NCBI RefSeq assembly: GCF_041504345.1
Contig: NZ_CP167894.1
Span: forward strand, 806,001-870,000
Direction: 5' to 3'
Length of the DNA stretch: 64,000 nucleotides
Source: Vibrio sp. BS-M-Sm-2
Lineage (GTDB): Bacteria > Pseudomonadota > Gammaproteobacteria > Enterobacterales > Vibrionaceae
This document shows positions 17,344 to 25,793 of this stretch, in pieces (position 1 is the stretch's first letter; each line of letters opens with the position of its first letter). Below the pieces are notes generated by a model. The model was not told the DNA's origin, did not search any database, and worked only from the letters and a program-made list of their open reading frames with translations. The position numbers were made by a program, and so were the translations under genes.

Positions 17344-17371
17344 AAAGCAGCCTAACGAACTAGGCTGCTTT
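17344..17371. terminator. Bidirectional terminator
   Basis: AAAGCAGCCTA-ACGAAC-TAGGCTGCTTT is an 11-bp perfect stem between two convergent genes. Confidence 0.88.
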
Positions 17372-17403
17372 AAAGTTTAGTTGTACTCAATTAATGAAAG
17401 TGC

Positions 17404-19194
17404 TTATGGCTCTGGAACAGTAAATGGACAAACATCACAGGTTGCAATGTTCGATGTTTCCATAAATGCTTCTTGCAAGAACAGCGAGTCAAACGTTGCT
17501 GTAACTTGATTAGATAGCATTCCGTCTACTCCAGTTGGTAACACATTTGGCGCATAGGTTTTGCTTACTTGCGTACACACTTGACCAATCGCATCACCAA
17601 AGTTCGGTATCCACTCTCCTTCACCCGTCTTACAAGCAAACAGCTCAGGGTCGGCACTTAATGCACTACACATATTACCAGCACCACATGTGGTCACATC
17701 CTCAAGATCATCACAAGGTAAAGCGAAGTCGAGGTAATAACTGCTGTTGACGACTTCGGTAGGTAAGTCAGAACGGCTCAAAGAGTCATCCTTAGAATCC
17801 ACCAGCGATTCAATGGCCAATGGGATATCACCGGTATTACATATTTCAACATCATAGGTTTTCTTAAGCACAACTTGACCACTATCAACCTCTAAGAAGC
17901 TATTACATACCTTAGAAATCTCAACCATTGGACTCAAGTCGATTGGCGGACAATTGTAAGCCACAGGAGCTTGAGCATTCACGATAAGCCCATCAAGATC
18001 CACTGAACCATCTATCACGCCGACGGCACCGTTATTTACAGACAAGTAATTACCCATGAATGAGAATGACTCACCGACGCTCCACACTTCATCACCGTTC
18101 CCAACCACAGGAAGCGCACCTAAGATTGGTGACTCCGATAAAAAGGCCACGTCATAATCACCATTGGTGCCTAACGAACCAGGACCAGTGTTGGTCACCG
18201 TCACGGTATAATCTATATTGAACATGCCATCAACCGTAAAACTGGTTGTGTTACAAGTCGCCGCTATGCTGATACTACATAAACTGAATGAGCCGACAAC
18301 GAAGTCAGCCAAAGATGCATCAATCGAACGGGAAGCTCGTGACTCCACTAAGAAGCTACTGAAACAAGGAATATCCTCAATACCAAACTCATCACTTAAC
18401 AGAGCTGACAAGTTTAATCGACCTTCCACAAAGCTCTCTGTTGGAATCGTTGTAGTTTCACCCGTTTTAGCTAGATAATCCCAACCTTGTACATTGGGTA
18501 AAGCAATTGCCCCGATAGAATCATCATTTGAAATCGCACATATCTTCTCGACACCGACAGCGCCACTGCCACATCGTGCACCAACAAAATCATTCGATTT
18601 AGGATCTCCGTCAGTTTGGAAAATTCTCGTCATGTTGTCAGTCACATCACCATTATTCAAATCCCATTGGAATACTTCAATGTAGGGGTTACCACCGCTC
18701 GCTTGTGGGAATGAAATCAGCACAAGGATGTCCCCATTGACATGCTGCCCAACAAAGTCGCCCTTAGTTTGTCCATCTGGTAATCCTACTTGGTCTTGTA
18801 AGAACCAGAAACCAATGTACATATCACCATTGTTGGCATATCGGTCTGCACCAAAGTAAATCAGCAAATCGCCTTCGCTTTCAAAGGCAGCAGCATACGC
18901 ATTAGTAAAGTCATCTTTTGGTTGTGGTGACGCAGTACGGAACGCCCAATCCGTAATGTCGGAATCATCTTTTGATCCCCCCTTCCAAAAAATTTGGTCG
19001 ATACCGTTACGGTCTTTTTGGAAAAATTCTGCAATCCCAACCATGCTATTGGGATCATTTACATCGTCCCAATCAATACCACTATTATCACTGGTCGCAT
19101 TACCATCAAGTTCCATCACATCAACAGTAGCCCACGCCAACTGGGGGCTACTAAACAACAAAAGCACACTAAGTAAATAATTTATAACCTTCAT
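17404..19194 (-). CDS. Large secreted protein, sigma-54 controlled
   Basis: A 596-residue exported protein of no family I can name. Residues 1-23 form a signal peptide ending QLAWA. Residues about 40-270 hold a domain with IFWKGGSKDDSDITDW and LLIYFGADRYANNGDMYIGF, which recurs in secreted proteins with gliding or adhesin-like roles. Residues about 310-590 hold two beta-rich repeats resembling DUF11 (YTVTVTNTGPGSLG; YDVEICNTGDIPLAIE), rich in paired cysteines. A surface or extracellular structural role is inferred. GGAGAGAG five bases before this ATG fixes the start; an in-frame ATG 18 codons upstream lacks both a ribosome site and a signal peptide. Confidence 0.75.
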   Translation of the reverse strand: MKVINYLLSVLLLFSSPQLAWATVDVMELDGNATSDNSGIDWDDVNDPNSMVGIAEFFQKDRNGIDQIFWKGGSKDDSDITDWAFRTASPQPKDDFTNAYAAAFESEGDLLIYFGADRYANNGDMYIGFWFLQDQVGLPDGQTKGDFVGQHVNGDILVLISFPQASGGNPYIEVFQWDLNNGDVTDNMTRIFQTDGDPKSNDFVGARCGSGAVGVEKICAISNDDSIGAIALPNVQGWDYLAKTGETTTIPTESFVEGRLNLSALLSDEFGIEDIPCFSSFLVESRASRSIDASLADFVVGSFSLCSISIAATCNTTSFTVDGMFNIDYTVTVTNTGPGSLGTNGDYDVAFLSESPILGALPVVGNGDEVWSVGESFSFMGNYLSVNNGAVGVIDGSVDLDGLIVNAQAPVAYNCPPIDLSPMVEISKVCNSFLEVDSGQVVLKKTYDVEICNTGDIPLAIESLVDSKDDSLSRSDLPTEVVNSSYYLDFALPCDDLEDVTTCGAGNMCSALSADPELFACKTGEGEWIPNFGDAIGQVCTQVSKTYAPNVLPTGVDGMLSNQVTATFDSLFLQEAFMETSNIATCDVCPFTVPEP

Positions 19195-19286
19195 GTTCTC
19201 TCTCCATTTGTTCATACTTATGCTGTTAGGGTTTTCTGCCTTGCCCAAATTGGAGAAAATCCTTTAGCAATTCGTAGGTTCGATAG

Positions 19287-19302
19287 AGCATATTCCAAGC
19301 CA
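19287..19302 (-). promoter_or_regulatory. Candidate sigma-54 promoter
   Basis: On the minus strand TGGCTTGGAATATGCT places GG (-24) and GC (-12) exactly 10 bp apart and keeps TGGC, the G at consensus position 7 and TGC of the consensus TGGCACG-N4-TTGC. It lies 93 bp before the secreted-protein start, giving a leader of roughly 80 bases. The rest of the 396-bp gap (19195-19590) shows no clear gene. Confidence 0.6.
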
Positions 19303-19590
19303 AGTTCAACTAATTGATTTGGTTGATGTTTATATATTGAAGGCACACCTTTATTGGACGCTTTGTTATCATTTGTCCATAAAGTCGAGATTTAACCAAA
19401 TAATCAAGAACTTGAAAGGGTGAACAAAGTGTCTAAGTCAGACATATTTAGAGCTTTGATACGAGGAGAGTGATCTTTAAAAGGTACAATAGCGTAGCCA
19501 CTTTAAGCTTATCGAATAACAAGCGTGTGAAGGGTGCCGATTTAGCGGGCAACTGAAGGTTCTTCTAACTAAGCCACAGGCGGAAAAACA

Positions 19591-19977
19591 ATGACACAAC
19601 TGACGATATTTTACGATGGAACCTGCCCACTTTGCGCAAAAGAGATGGCAGCGCTGACTAAGTCTGATTCCAAAAATCAGATCCAGACCATCGATATCTA
19701 CAGTGAAGCGTTTTCAAACTACCCACAAATAGATGCCGAGGCAGCCAATACAATTTTGCATGCACTGGACGAAAACGGAAAGCTGCTGCTCGGTCTAGAC
19801 GTGACTTACCAAGCGTGGAAGCTAGTAGGAAAAGGTTGGCTGTATGCCCCATTACGTTGGACGATGTTCAAGCCAGTGGCAGATTGGTGCTATCTACGGT
19901 TTGCCAAGAATCGATATAAAATTTCGTTCTGGCTAACCGGAAAGTCGCGTTGCAACGGAAACAGCTGCATCAAATAG
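19591..19977 (+). CDS. DCC-family (DUF393) thiol-disulfide oxidoreductase-like protein
   Basis: A 128-residue protein with the defining N-terminal motif FYDGTCPLCAKEM, in which Cys10 and Cys13 form a CxxC pair in a thioredoxin-like setting. The family is proposed to handle thiol-disulfide exchange; no substrate is known. WLYAPLRWTMFKPVADWCYLRFAKNRY forms the conserved C-terminal aromatic helix. A small membrane-peptide gene on the opposite strand ends 8 bp away. The ribosome site is GGCGGA, about 8 bases before the ATG. Confidence 0.88.
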   Translation: MTQLTIFYDGTCPLCAKEMAALTKSDSKNQIQTIDIYSEAFSNYPQIDAEAANTILHALDENGKLLLGLDVTYQAWKLVGKGWLYAPLRWTMFKPVADWCYLRFAKNRYKISFWLTGKSRCNGNSCIK

Positions 19978-19984
19978 TATTGAG

Positions 19985-20080
19985 TTAAGATATGCCGCTG
20001 GCGACTTTGTAGTAAACGATGCCAAACAGTGCTGCGAACACCAATACAGTAACGGCCACTTTCAACCAAATAAATTTCAT
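19985..20080 (-). CDS. 31-residue single-span membrane peptide
   Basis: A short open frame encodes MKFIWLKVAVTVLVFAAL and ends with KVASGIS. It has one strongly hydrophobic segment (about residues 4-23) with lysines near both ends, as in small inner-membrane proteins. AAAAGGAC sits 7 bases before the ATG, a good ribosome site. No family is recognised. It is convergent with the DCC gene and divergent from the UbiB-like gene. Confidence 0.6.
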   Translation of the reverse strand: MKFIWLKVAVTVLVFAALFGIVYYKVASGIS

Positions 20081-20198
20081 GCTTTGTCCTTTTAATTCTG
20101 TTTACTGTTCCACGCGACAAGTTATCACAACAAAACATAACGTTGTGTAATGATTGATAGAACTTTGTAGTGAACCCAGATTCCCAGAGAGAGACTTT

Positions 20199-21521
20199 AT
20201 GTCGGCAAAAGAGAGAAATCTTCCCACTCATCGACTTTCTAGATTTAGTAAGTTCGCCTCGTTGGCGACAAGAGTCGCAGGTAACGTACTAACAGAAGGC
20301 ACCAAGCAAATCGCACAAGGCAACAGACCCAAGGCAAAAGACTTGCTGTTAACGCCACAGAACATTGCTCGCCTGACCGACCAGCTCGCGCACCTGCGTG
20401 GAGCAGCGATGAAACTCGGTCAAATGCTGTCGATGGATGCGGGTGATATTCTTGAACCAGAGTTAGCCAACATTCTTGCTCGCCTACGTTCAGACGCTGA
20501 CCCTCTGCCAGCCAAACAGCTCAATCAAGTGTTAGAAAATTCGCTCGGAATGAACTGGAAGGTGGAGTTTATCTCCTTCAACTTTAAGCCTATCGCCAGT
20601 GCGTCCATCGGTCAGGTTCACCAAGCGTATAGCGACTCTGGAGACAAACTTGCCATCAAAGTCCAATATCCAGGCATTCGAAAAAGCATCGACAGTGATG
20701 TGGACAACGTGGGCACATTGCTTAATATTGTTGGGTTGATACCCAAATCGGTCGACTACAAAGGCTTATTAGAAGAGGCAAAGAAACAGCTCCACGATGA
20801 AGCAGACTATGCTCGTGAGGCGGACTATGCGAATCGTTATCACAATGCATTAAAAGAACACTCACACTTCGTCGTACCTAAGATCCATCCGCAAGTCTCT
20901 TCAGAATCCGTGCTCGCCATGGACTTCATTGAGGGCGTCTCAATAGAACAGATAGAAAGTTACGACCAAAGCACCCGTGACTTTGTGATGCACAGCTTGC
21001 TTGATCTCCTATTTAGAGAGTTATTCGACTTTAAGATGGTGCAAACCGATCCCAATTTCGCCAACTACCTTTACGTTGAAAACACCCGACAAATTGGCTT
21101 ATTAGATTTCGGAGCAACTCGAGAATACAGCGACCGATTCAGCGAAGGTTATCGCTTAGCCTTTTCTTCAGTGATTAACAACGATGAGCAAGGACTCAAC
21201 CAAGCGTTAGAGCAAATAGGGTTCTTTAGCGAGACGATTCTCCCCGAACAACGCCAAGCGATTCTAAACCTGGTGAAAATGGCTTGTGAGCCGATGTTGG
21301 TTGACGAAGATTACGACTTCAAAGCAAGTGGTTTAGCACAACGTCTTCGTGAAGCTGGCACCATACTCAGCATGGAGCAAGAGTATTGGCACACACCACC
21401 CACAGATGCCCTATTCCTCCATCGTAAAATCGGTGGCATGTATCTGTTAGCCGCTCGCCTTGGTGCAAGGGTGAACATAAGTCGTTTGGTCGCTCCATAT
21501 CTCATCTGCGATGACACTTGA
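20199..21521 (+). CDS. ABC1/UbiB/AarF-family atypical kinase
   Basis: A 440-residue protein of the ABC1 (ADCK/UbiB) family. Seen in order are the KxGQ motif in AAMKLGQMLSMDAGDI, the alanine-rich nucleotide loop ASIGQVHQAY, the lysine segment AIKVQYPG, the catalytic-loop equivalent QTDPNFANYL and the metal-binding DFG in GLLDFGATREY. Members support ubiquinone biosynthesis through an ATPase activity. This one is not in a ubi operon, so it is an UbiB paralogue of unknown target. The start with GAGAGAGAC about six bases upstream was chosen over one 15 codons earlier that lacks a ribosome site. Confidence 0.88.
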   Translation: MSAKERNLPTHRLSRFSKFASLATRVAGNVLTEGTKQIAQGNRPKAKDLLLTPQNIARLTDQLAHLRGAAMKLGQMLSMDAGDILEPELANILARLRSDADPLPAKQLNQVLENSLGMNWKVEFISFNFKPIASASIGQVHQAYSDSGDKLAIKVQYPGIRKSIDSDVDNVGTLLNIVGLIPKSVDYKGLLEEAKKQLHDEADYAREADYANRYHNALKEHSHFVVPKIHPQVSSESVLAMDFIEGVSIEQIESYDQSTRDFVMHSLLDLLFRELFDFKMVQTDPNFANYLYVENTRQIGLLDFGATREYSDRFSEGYRLAFSSVINNDEQGLNQALEQIGFFSETILPEQRQAILNLVKMACEPMLVDEDYDFKASGLAQRLREAGTILSMEQEYWHTPPTDALFLHRKIGGMYLLAARLGARVNISRLVAPYLICDDT

Positions 21522-21615
21522 TTCGTTCATAAATAGTGACGGTTAATGATTAGAGTGATCATTTCGCGCTGCGCAAGAGTACTAACAGTTACGCCAACTA
21601 AAATGAGCCAAACCT

Positions 21616-22161
21616 ATGAAACCTTCACTGCTTTGCTCCACCGCCCTGATTACAAGCCTAACGAGCTCTATCGCTTTTGCAGCCAGTTGCCCTGAGATAC
21701 TCAACGGCAAACAACGTTTGTTGAATTCGAACGAAGAGATAGAACTGTGTGAAGAGTTTCAAGGCAAAACCCTTTTGGTTGTGAACACAGCCAGCCAATG
21801 TGGCTTCACACCACAATTTGAGCAACTTGAGCAGCTTCACCAAACGTATAAAGATCAAGGGTTCACGGTTGTTGGGTTCCCAAGTAATGATTTCCGCCAA
21901 GACAGAGGAAGCGAGGAGCAATCCGCTAAAATCTGCTACCTAGATTATGGCGTCACCTTTCCAATGATGGCGCGCGCTTCACTGTCTGGACCTGACGCAA
22001 ACCCAGTCTTTTCCGAAATCCAACAACAAGCCGGTATCAAACCGAAATGGAATTTCTACAAGTTCTTGGTCAGCAAAGAAGGTAAAGTGATTGCAACTTT
22101 CCCGAGTTCTACATCGCCAACCAGTAGTACCCTCAAAAATGCAATAGAGCAACAGTTATGA
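21616..22161 (+). CDS. Exported glutathione peroxidase-like protein
   Basis: A 181-residue protein with a signal peptide (about 1-22, ending AFA-A), so it is probably periplasmic. The peroxidatic cysteine lies in VVNTASQCGFTPQFEQL near residue 60, and the conserved WNFYKF near 153 supplies the tryptophan and asparagine of the catalytic tetrad. The usual FPCNQFGGQEPG segment reads FPSNDFRQDRG: the resolving cysteine is serine and the tetrad glutamine is aspartate. It probably reduces peroxides with altered chemistry. Its stop overlaps the next gene by four bases (ATGA), indicating translational coupling with the DUF3429 protein. Confidence 0.88.
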   Translation: MKPSLLCSTALITSLTSSIAFAASCPEILNGKQRLLNSNEEIELCEEFQGKTLLVVNTASQCGFTPQFEQLEQLHQTYKDQGFTVVGFPSNDFRQDRGSEEQSAKICYLDYGVTFPMMARASLSGPDANPVFSEIQQQAGIKPKWNFYKFLVSKEGKVIATFPSSTSPTSSTLKNAIEQQL

Positions 22162-22625
22162 GGGCGGACTATATGGCGACAACTCAAACACGCAACACCA
22201 TGGCCAAGCTTGGTTATTTGGGTTTAATCCCCTTTTTATTCGGCCTACTGTTATCACTCACCGACAGCCAATTATTTAGCTTGAGCGGCGAAACACTCTT
22301 CATCACCTACAGCGTGGTCATATTGAGTTTTTTGTCAGGTATTTTGTGGGGAAATGGCATCGAAAATTTCGAAAGCCCATCCAGCAACAAGGCTCTGATT
22401 CTAAGCAATGTTATTGTGTTGACAGCTTGGCTGTCGGTGTTGCTAGGTGAGCAGCAAGAGTTTCTCACCATTATCCTTCTTATCATTGGCTACATTGCGG
22501 TTTGGCGAGCGGAAAGGTCTATGAGAGAAGAGAACCAAAGTGAAGGCCCCGATGGCTATTTTGATATGCGAACCCGATTAACGTCCAGCGTGGTGCTGAT
22601 GCACGGTATCGTGATGCTAACTTAA
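22158..22625 (+). CDS. DUF3429 integral membrane protein
   Basis: A 155-residue protein with four to five membrane segments and the DUF3429 look: LGYLGLIPFLFGLLLSL at the start, then SFLSGILWGNGIE, and a soluble tail DGYFDMRTRLTSSVVLMHG. Function is unknown. It overlaps the glutathione peroxidase gene by ATGA and is probably made together with it. A second ATG five codons in is an alternative start. Confidence 0.82.
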   Translation: MRADYMATTQTRNTMAKLGYLGLIPFLFGLLLSLTDSQLFSLSGETLFITYSVVILSFLSGILWGNGIENFESPSSNKALILSNVIVLTAWLSVLLGEQQEFLTIILLIIGYIAVWRAERSMREENQSEGPDGYFDMRTRLTSSVVLMHGIVMLT

Positions 22626-22666
22626 GCATGCGATGCTTACATCTAAACAGATACATGAAGCGGGAA

Positions 22667-23101
22667 CTAGACGATGAGCTGCATGACCTGACGAGGCTCA
22701 TCGTCACCGAAATAATTACTCTCTTCCTTGATAGTCACGAAACCCATCGACAAATACAGTTCACAAGCCGAGTTGTTATTTGGGTCAACGGTAAGCAACA
22801 GCTTGGATTTTTGTGGCAAGGTTTCTATCGCCTGCTGCATTAGCTTTCTGCCAATCCCCATGCCTCGGTAAGCCGTATCAACAGCCAATGACAAAACCCA
22901 ATACTCCTGTTGTTTATCGGTTGGTGTCATTAACACATAGCCCGCAACCTGCGAAGCTTGTTTCGCCACCAACAAGCCCTTCCCCCAGCAATCAAACGCC
23001 TGACGAAAGAAAAACAGCGGATAGGCGTGCTCGCCAAACAAAGCGTGTTCAAGCTGGTAGATATCAGCCAGTTCTTGTTTTTCCGCACAGACAACATTCA
23101 T
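22667..23101 (-). CDS. GNAT-family N-acetyltransferase (RimI-like)
   Basis: A 144-residue acetyltransferase of the GNAT fold. The acetyl-CoA pyrophosphate loop R/Q-x-x-G-x-G/A is seen in YRGMGIGRKLMQQAIE near residues 79-94, following VLSLAVDTAY, the beta-4 strand. NNSACELYLSMGFV near 107-120 is the usual final motif seen in RimI-type enzymes. The substrate could be a protein N terminus or a small amine. It is convergent with the DUF3429 gene and upstream of the LysE gene on the same strand. Confidence 0.85.
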   Translation of the reverse strand: MNVVCAEKQELADIYQLEHALFGEHAYPLFFFRQAFDCWGKGLLVAKQASQVAGYVLMTPTDKQQEYWVLSLAVDTAYRGMGIGRKLMQQAIETLPQKSKLLLTVDPNNNSACELYLSMGFVTIKEESNYFGDDEPRQVMQLIV

Positions 23102-23149
23102 ACATAGGCCTTAAAAGATTAACGATAAACTAAACAAACAAAATGAGAG

Positions 23150-23764
23150 CTACTGACGGCTCACCAACAAATTCGCACCAGACAAGGCAAGAAACACAGA
23201 ACATGCTTTATTGAAGCGCTTGGCCATTTGAGGTTTTGAAAACCAATTTCGTAGATATAAGCCAAATGCCGCATAGATGGAAATCGCGAACATTTCTAAC
23301 ACAAGGAACGTACTACCTAAAGCAAAGAATTGAGTATTTACGTTCGCAGAAACATCAACAAATTGAGGAAGAAATGCGGTGAAGATAAGTATCGCTTTAG
23401 GGTTGCCAGCGGCAAGTGCCAATTCTTGTTTAACCAGACCAAACCAATTCTTATTTCGTTCGATTTCCTCGACCGGGCTCGCTTGTGAGCGCCATAGGTT
23501 GAACGCGATCCACAACAGATACATCGCACCAAATAGTTTGATAAGGAAGAACAGAGTTTCAGAGGTATAAAGCACAACCGCTAAGCCAGATGCAGCCAAA
23601 GCAATCATGCCAGAAAAAGCGAGGATTCTTCCTAACCCAGCGACAAAGGCGGCCTTAAATCCATAACAACGGGCGTTGTTCATTGATAACAAATTGTTAG
23701 GGCCCGGAGTCATGTTGAGCGCAAAACAAGCGGGGATAAACAGCAGCAACTTCCATATTTCCAT
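23150..23764 (-). CDS. LysE/RhtB-family amino-acid exporter
   Basis: A 204-residue inner-membrane protein with about six hydrophobic segments. The family hallmark is ALNMTPGPNNLLSMNNA near residues 15-31. A second conserved stretch is FGAMYLLWIAFNLWRS. Such carriers export amino acids or related metabolites such as homoserine, threonine or lysine. The GNAT gene begins 48 bp downstream, so both may be co-transcribed. A palindrome, TCGTATC-N9-GATACGA, lies about 33 bp before the start and may bind its regulator. Confidence 0.9.
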   Translation of the reverse strand: MEIWKLLLFIPACFALNMTPGPNNLLSMNNARCYGFKAAFVAGLGRILAFSGMIALAASGLAVVLYTSETLFFLIKLFGAMYLLWIAFNLWRSQASPVEEIERNKNWFGLVKQELALAAGNPKAILIFTAFLPQFVDVSANVNTQFFALGSTFLVLEMFAISIYAAFGLYLRNWFSKPQMAKRFNKACSVFLALSGANLLVSRQ

Positions 23765-23796
23765 TGGTATTTCCTAGTCTCAATACGCCAAGGTTG

Positions 23797-23819
23797 TCGT
23801 ATCATTAAATGAGATACGA
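23797..23819. promoter_or_regulatory. Palindrome upstream of the LysE-type gene
   Basis: TCGTATC and GATACGA are perfect 7-bp arms separated by 9 bp. A further half-site, TCGTATC, occurs about 40 bp further upstream of the gene. It could be an operator, or a terminator for the preceding hypothetical gene, though no T-run follows on that strand. Confidence 0.4.
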
Positions 23820-23873
23820 CCTTTTATAGCAGCTATTAAAACCAGTACCAATCCTACTGTCGTATCCTTTCAA

Positions 23874-24206
23874 CTAATTCTCAAAAAACTTCTCATATTC
23901 TGGCGTAGACAAGTTTTCCGCGACACCAATTTCACCGATGATATAGATAGCACTCGCAAGAGTTTCAATGGTTTGGTTAAGCTCTCTATCAGGCACTTCA
24001 CCAACAACAGAAACCGACTGGCGTGCAGACGTTGAATTGCAGACCACGCTTTCACAAACGATATTGTGCTGTTCCTGTTGAGAAACTTCAGGCGGCTTGA
24101 AATCCGGAGAATTGAAGTCAGGAGCAGTAATACCCTCACTTGAAAAATCAAAGGAGCTGTATGAGGTAGCTGAAAACAGAGAAAGGAGCAGCATCCACTT
24201 ATTCAT
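23874..24206 (-). CDS. Hypothetical exported protein
   Basis: A 110-residue protein of unknown family. It starts with a signal-peptide-like segment (MNKWMLLLSLFSATSYSSF). Residues 25-45 are rich in Pro-Asp-Phe pairs (TAPDFNSPDFKPPEV), and two cysteines lie six residues apart (CESVVC). GGGAAG five bases before this ATG supports the start; an ATG seven codons upstream lacks one. It probably acts in the periplasm or at the outer membrane. Confidence 0.6.
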   Translation of the reverse strand: MNKWMLLLSLFSATSYSSFDFSSEGITAPDFNSPDFKPPEVSQQEQHNIVCESVVCNSTSARQSVSVVGEVPDRELNQTIETLASAIYIIGEIGVAENLSTPEYEKFFEN

Positions 24207-24340
24207 ATATCTTCCCATCGCTAGCATTCACTGAATTTATAAATACTATCTAATTCGACCGATTATGAACAGCGTTTTATTATCGCGGATGATTGTGTGT
24301 CTAATTGCCGATTACCCGCTGTACTTTGGGTGACACGAAT

Positions 24341-25786
24341 TCAACCCACATGCGAATGCTTACCTAACATAAACTTATCGAGTAGCGCCTGTGGTACAGG
24401 GATAATAGAGTATCGAATGAAGGCAACTAACGTCACTATCGCAACAAAACTGCCTAAAACAAAATCATGCACATCAACCAGCACCCAACCAAGGAGCCTG
24501 TCACTGATAATCGCAAGTAGACCGATGCTCACCGCGACCATCCATTTACGGTGATCATAAGGTAAATATTCCATCTTTTGGCTCACGATATAGAGCAGTA
24601 ACAATCTCACGGCGTAAGTGCCACAGAGCACCATCACAACTCCCCATACTTCATAGATAGGTGTCACAACAAAATAACCAATGGCTGCTAAGGCTGCACA
24701 CCCACCCTGTATCCACATTTGCGATTGACTTGAGTCACCACTAAAGCAGCCTAGATTAAGGTAATCCCCTGCACTCTTTATTACACCAATAGCCAAGAGT
24801 GCCACGACGATAGTCCCCGCGTACTGATAACTACTTGGTAGAATCAAATCAATAAATCCAGGTACAGTGAGGATCATCAAACAGCCCAAAACAATGGCCA
24901 GATTAACGCCTACTAACGCTCTCTCCGCACACACTTTATGACCACCGGATTGTTGAAGCATAGCAACACGATTTGGAAACCACCAAAGTGCATAAGGCTG
25001 CAACAGTAAGCCTAGAATCAACGCAAACTTACCGCTGACCGCATAAATCGCAAGCTCTTCAACGCCGACGAAACTCGCCATCACCCAACGGTCTAGCCCT
25101 GTAATCATGTATATCGAAGCACCACCGACTAACGTGGGTAACCCAAATTTTAGAATCTTAGCAGAGTACTTGAGGCTGCCAAATGTACCCATCTCTTGCC
25201 ATTGATAACGTAATAAACACAGCATCAACAACACACTCGACACCGCGGAAGATATCAGAACACCATCAATGCCATAGCCTGCTTCCAGTAGGATAAAGGT
25301 CATTGCTGCTTGCACACTCGCCTTCAATACATTGAGCATGCAAAAACGTTTGGCCATCGCATTCATTCGCATCAATGTTAGCGGGATAGAAATCGCACCA
25401 TCTAGCATGGTAGGGATCAATAGCAGTAGGATTTGATAAGGCTGGAACTCGACTGGCAACATCAATAACAACAGCGGCATACTAAGAGCTATTAAGGCAC
25501 CTCCTAACACGCAGACTAAAACACTCAAAGTGAAACAGTTGGAGACAAGCTTTCTCTTTTCTTCACCCTCAGCCACCCCCACATATCGATACATTGCCTC
25601 AACAATACCGAAACTAAATAGGATCGTCCCTATATCAGCCAGCAAGACGATGGCCTCTAATGAACCGTATTCAGCCAACGTCATTTTATGGGTGATATAG
25701 GGGATCATCACAAGTGAGATCCCTTTCATCATCACAATACCGATGGCGTAATAGGCGGACTGTTTTAGTGAACCCATAGGAGACAC
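24341..25786 (-). CDS. Polysaccharide flippase (Wzx/MATE-like)
   Basis: A 481-residue protein with about 14 membrane segments and the pattern of the oligosaccharide flippase superfamily: MGSLKQSAYYAIGIVMMKG at the start, then ITHKMTLAEYGSLEAIVLLADI. It would move lipid-linked oligosaccharide across the inner membrane. It is encoded 7 bp after the GT2 gene, so the two form one operon. No polymerase or initiating transferase is near, so the locus is incomplete on its own. Confidence 0.85.
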   Translation of the reverse strand: MSPMGSLKQSAYYAIGIVMMKGISLVMIPYITHKMTLAEYGSLEAIVLLADIGTILFSFGIVEAMYRYVGVAEGEEKRKLVSNCFTLSVLVCVLGGALIALSMPLLLLMLPVEFQPYQILLLLIPTMLDGAISIPLTLMRMNAMAKRFCMLNVLKASVQAAMTFILLEAGYGIDGVLISSAVSSVLLMLCLLRYQWQEMGTFGSLKYSAKILKFGLPTLVGGASIYMITGLDRWVMASFVGVEELAIYAVSGKFALILGLLLQPYALWWFPNRVAMLQQSGGHKVCAERALVGVNLAIVLGCLMILTVPGFIDLILPSSYQYAGTIVVALLAIGVIKSAGDYLNLGCFSGDSSQSQMWIQGGCAALAAIGYFVVTPIYEVWGVVMVLCGTYAVRLLLLYIVSQKMEYLPYDHRKWMVAVSIGLLAIISDRLLGWVLVDVHDFVLGSFVAIVTLVAFIRYSIIPVPQALLDKFMLGKHSHVG

Positions 25787-25793
25787 CTATTCC

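Noticed and set aside
17404..17421. C-terminal VPEP of the secreted protein as a PEP-CTERM sorting signal
   Set aside because: The protein ends right at VPEP, with no membrane segment or basic tail, and the next codons after the stop do not encode one.
19429..19473. A 14-codon frame starting GTG in the gap before the DCC gene
   Set aside because: Too short, a weak start, and no other support.
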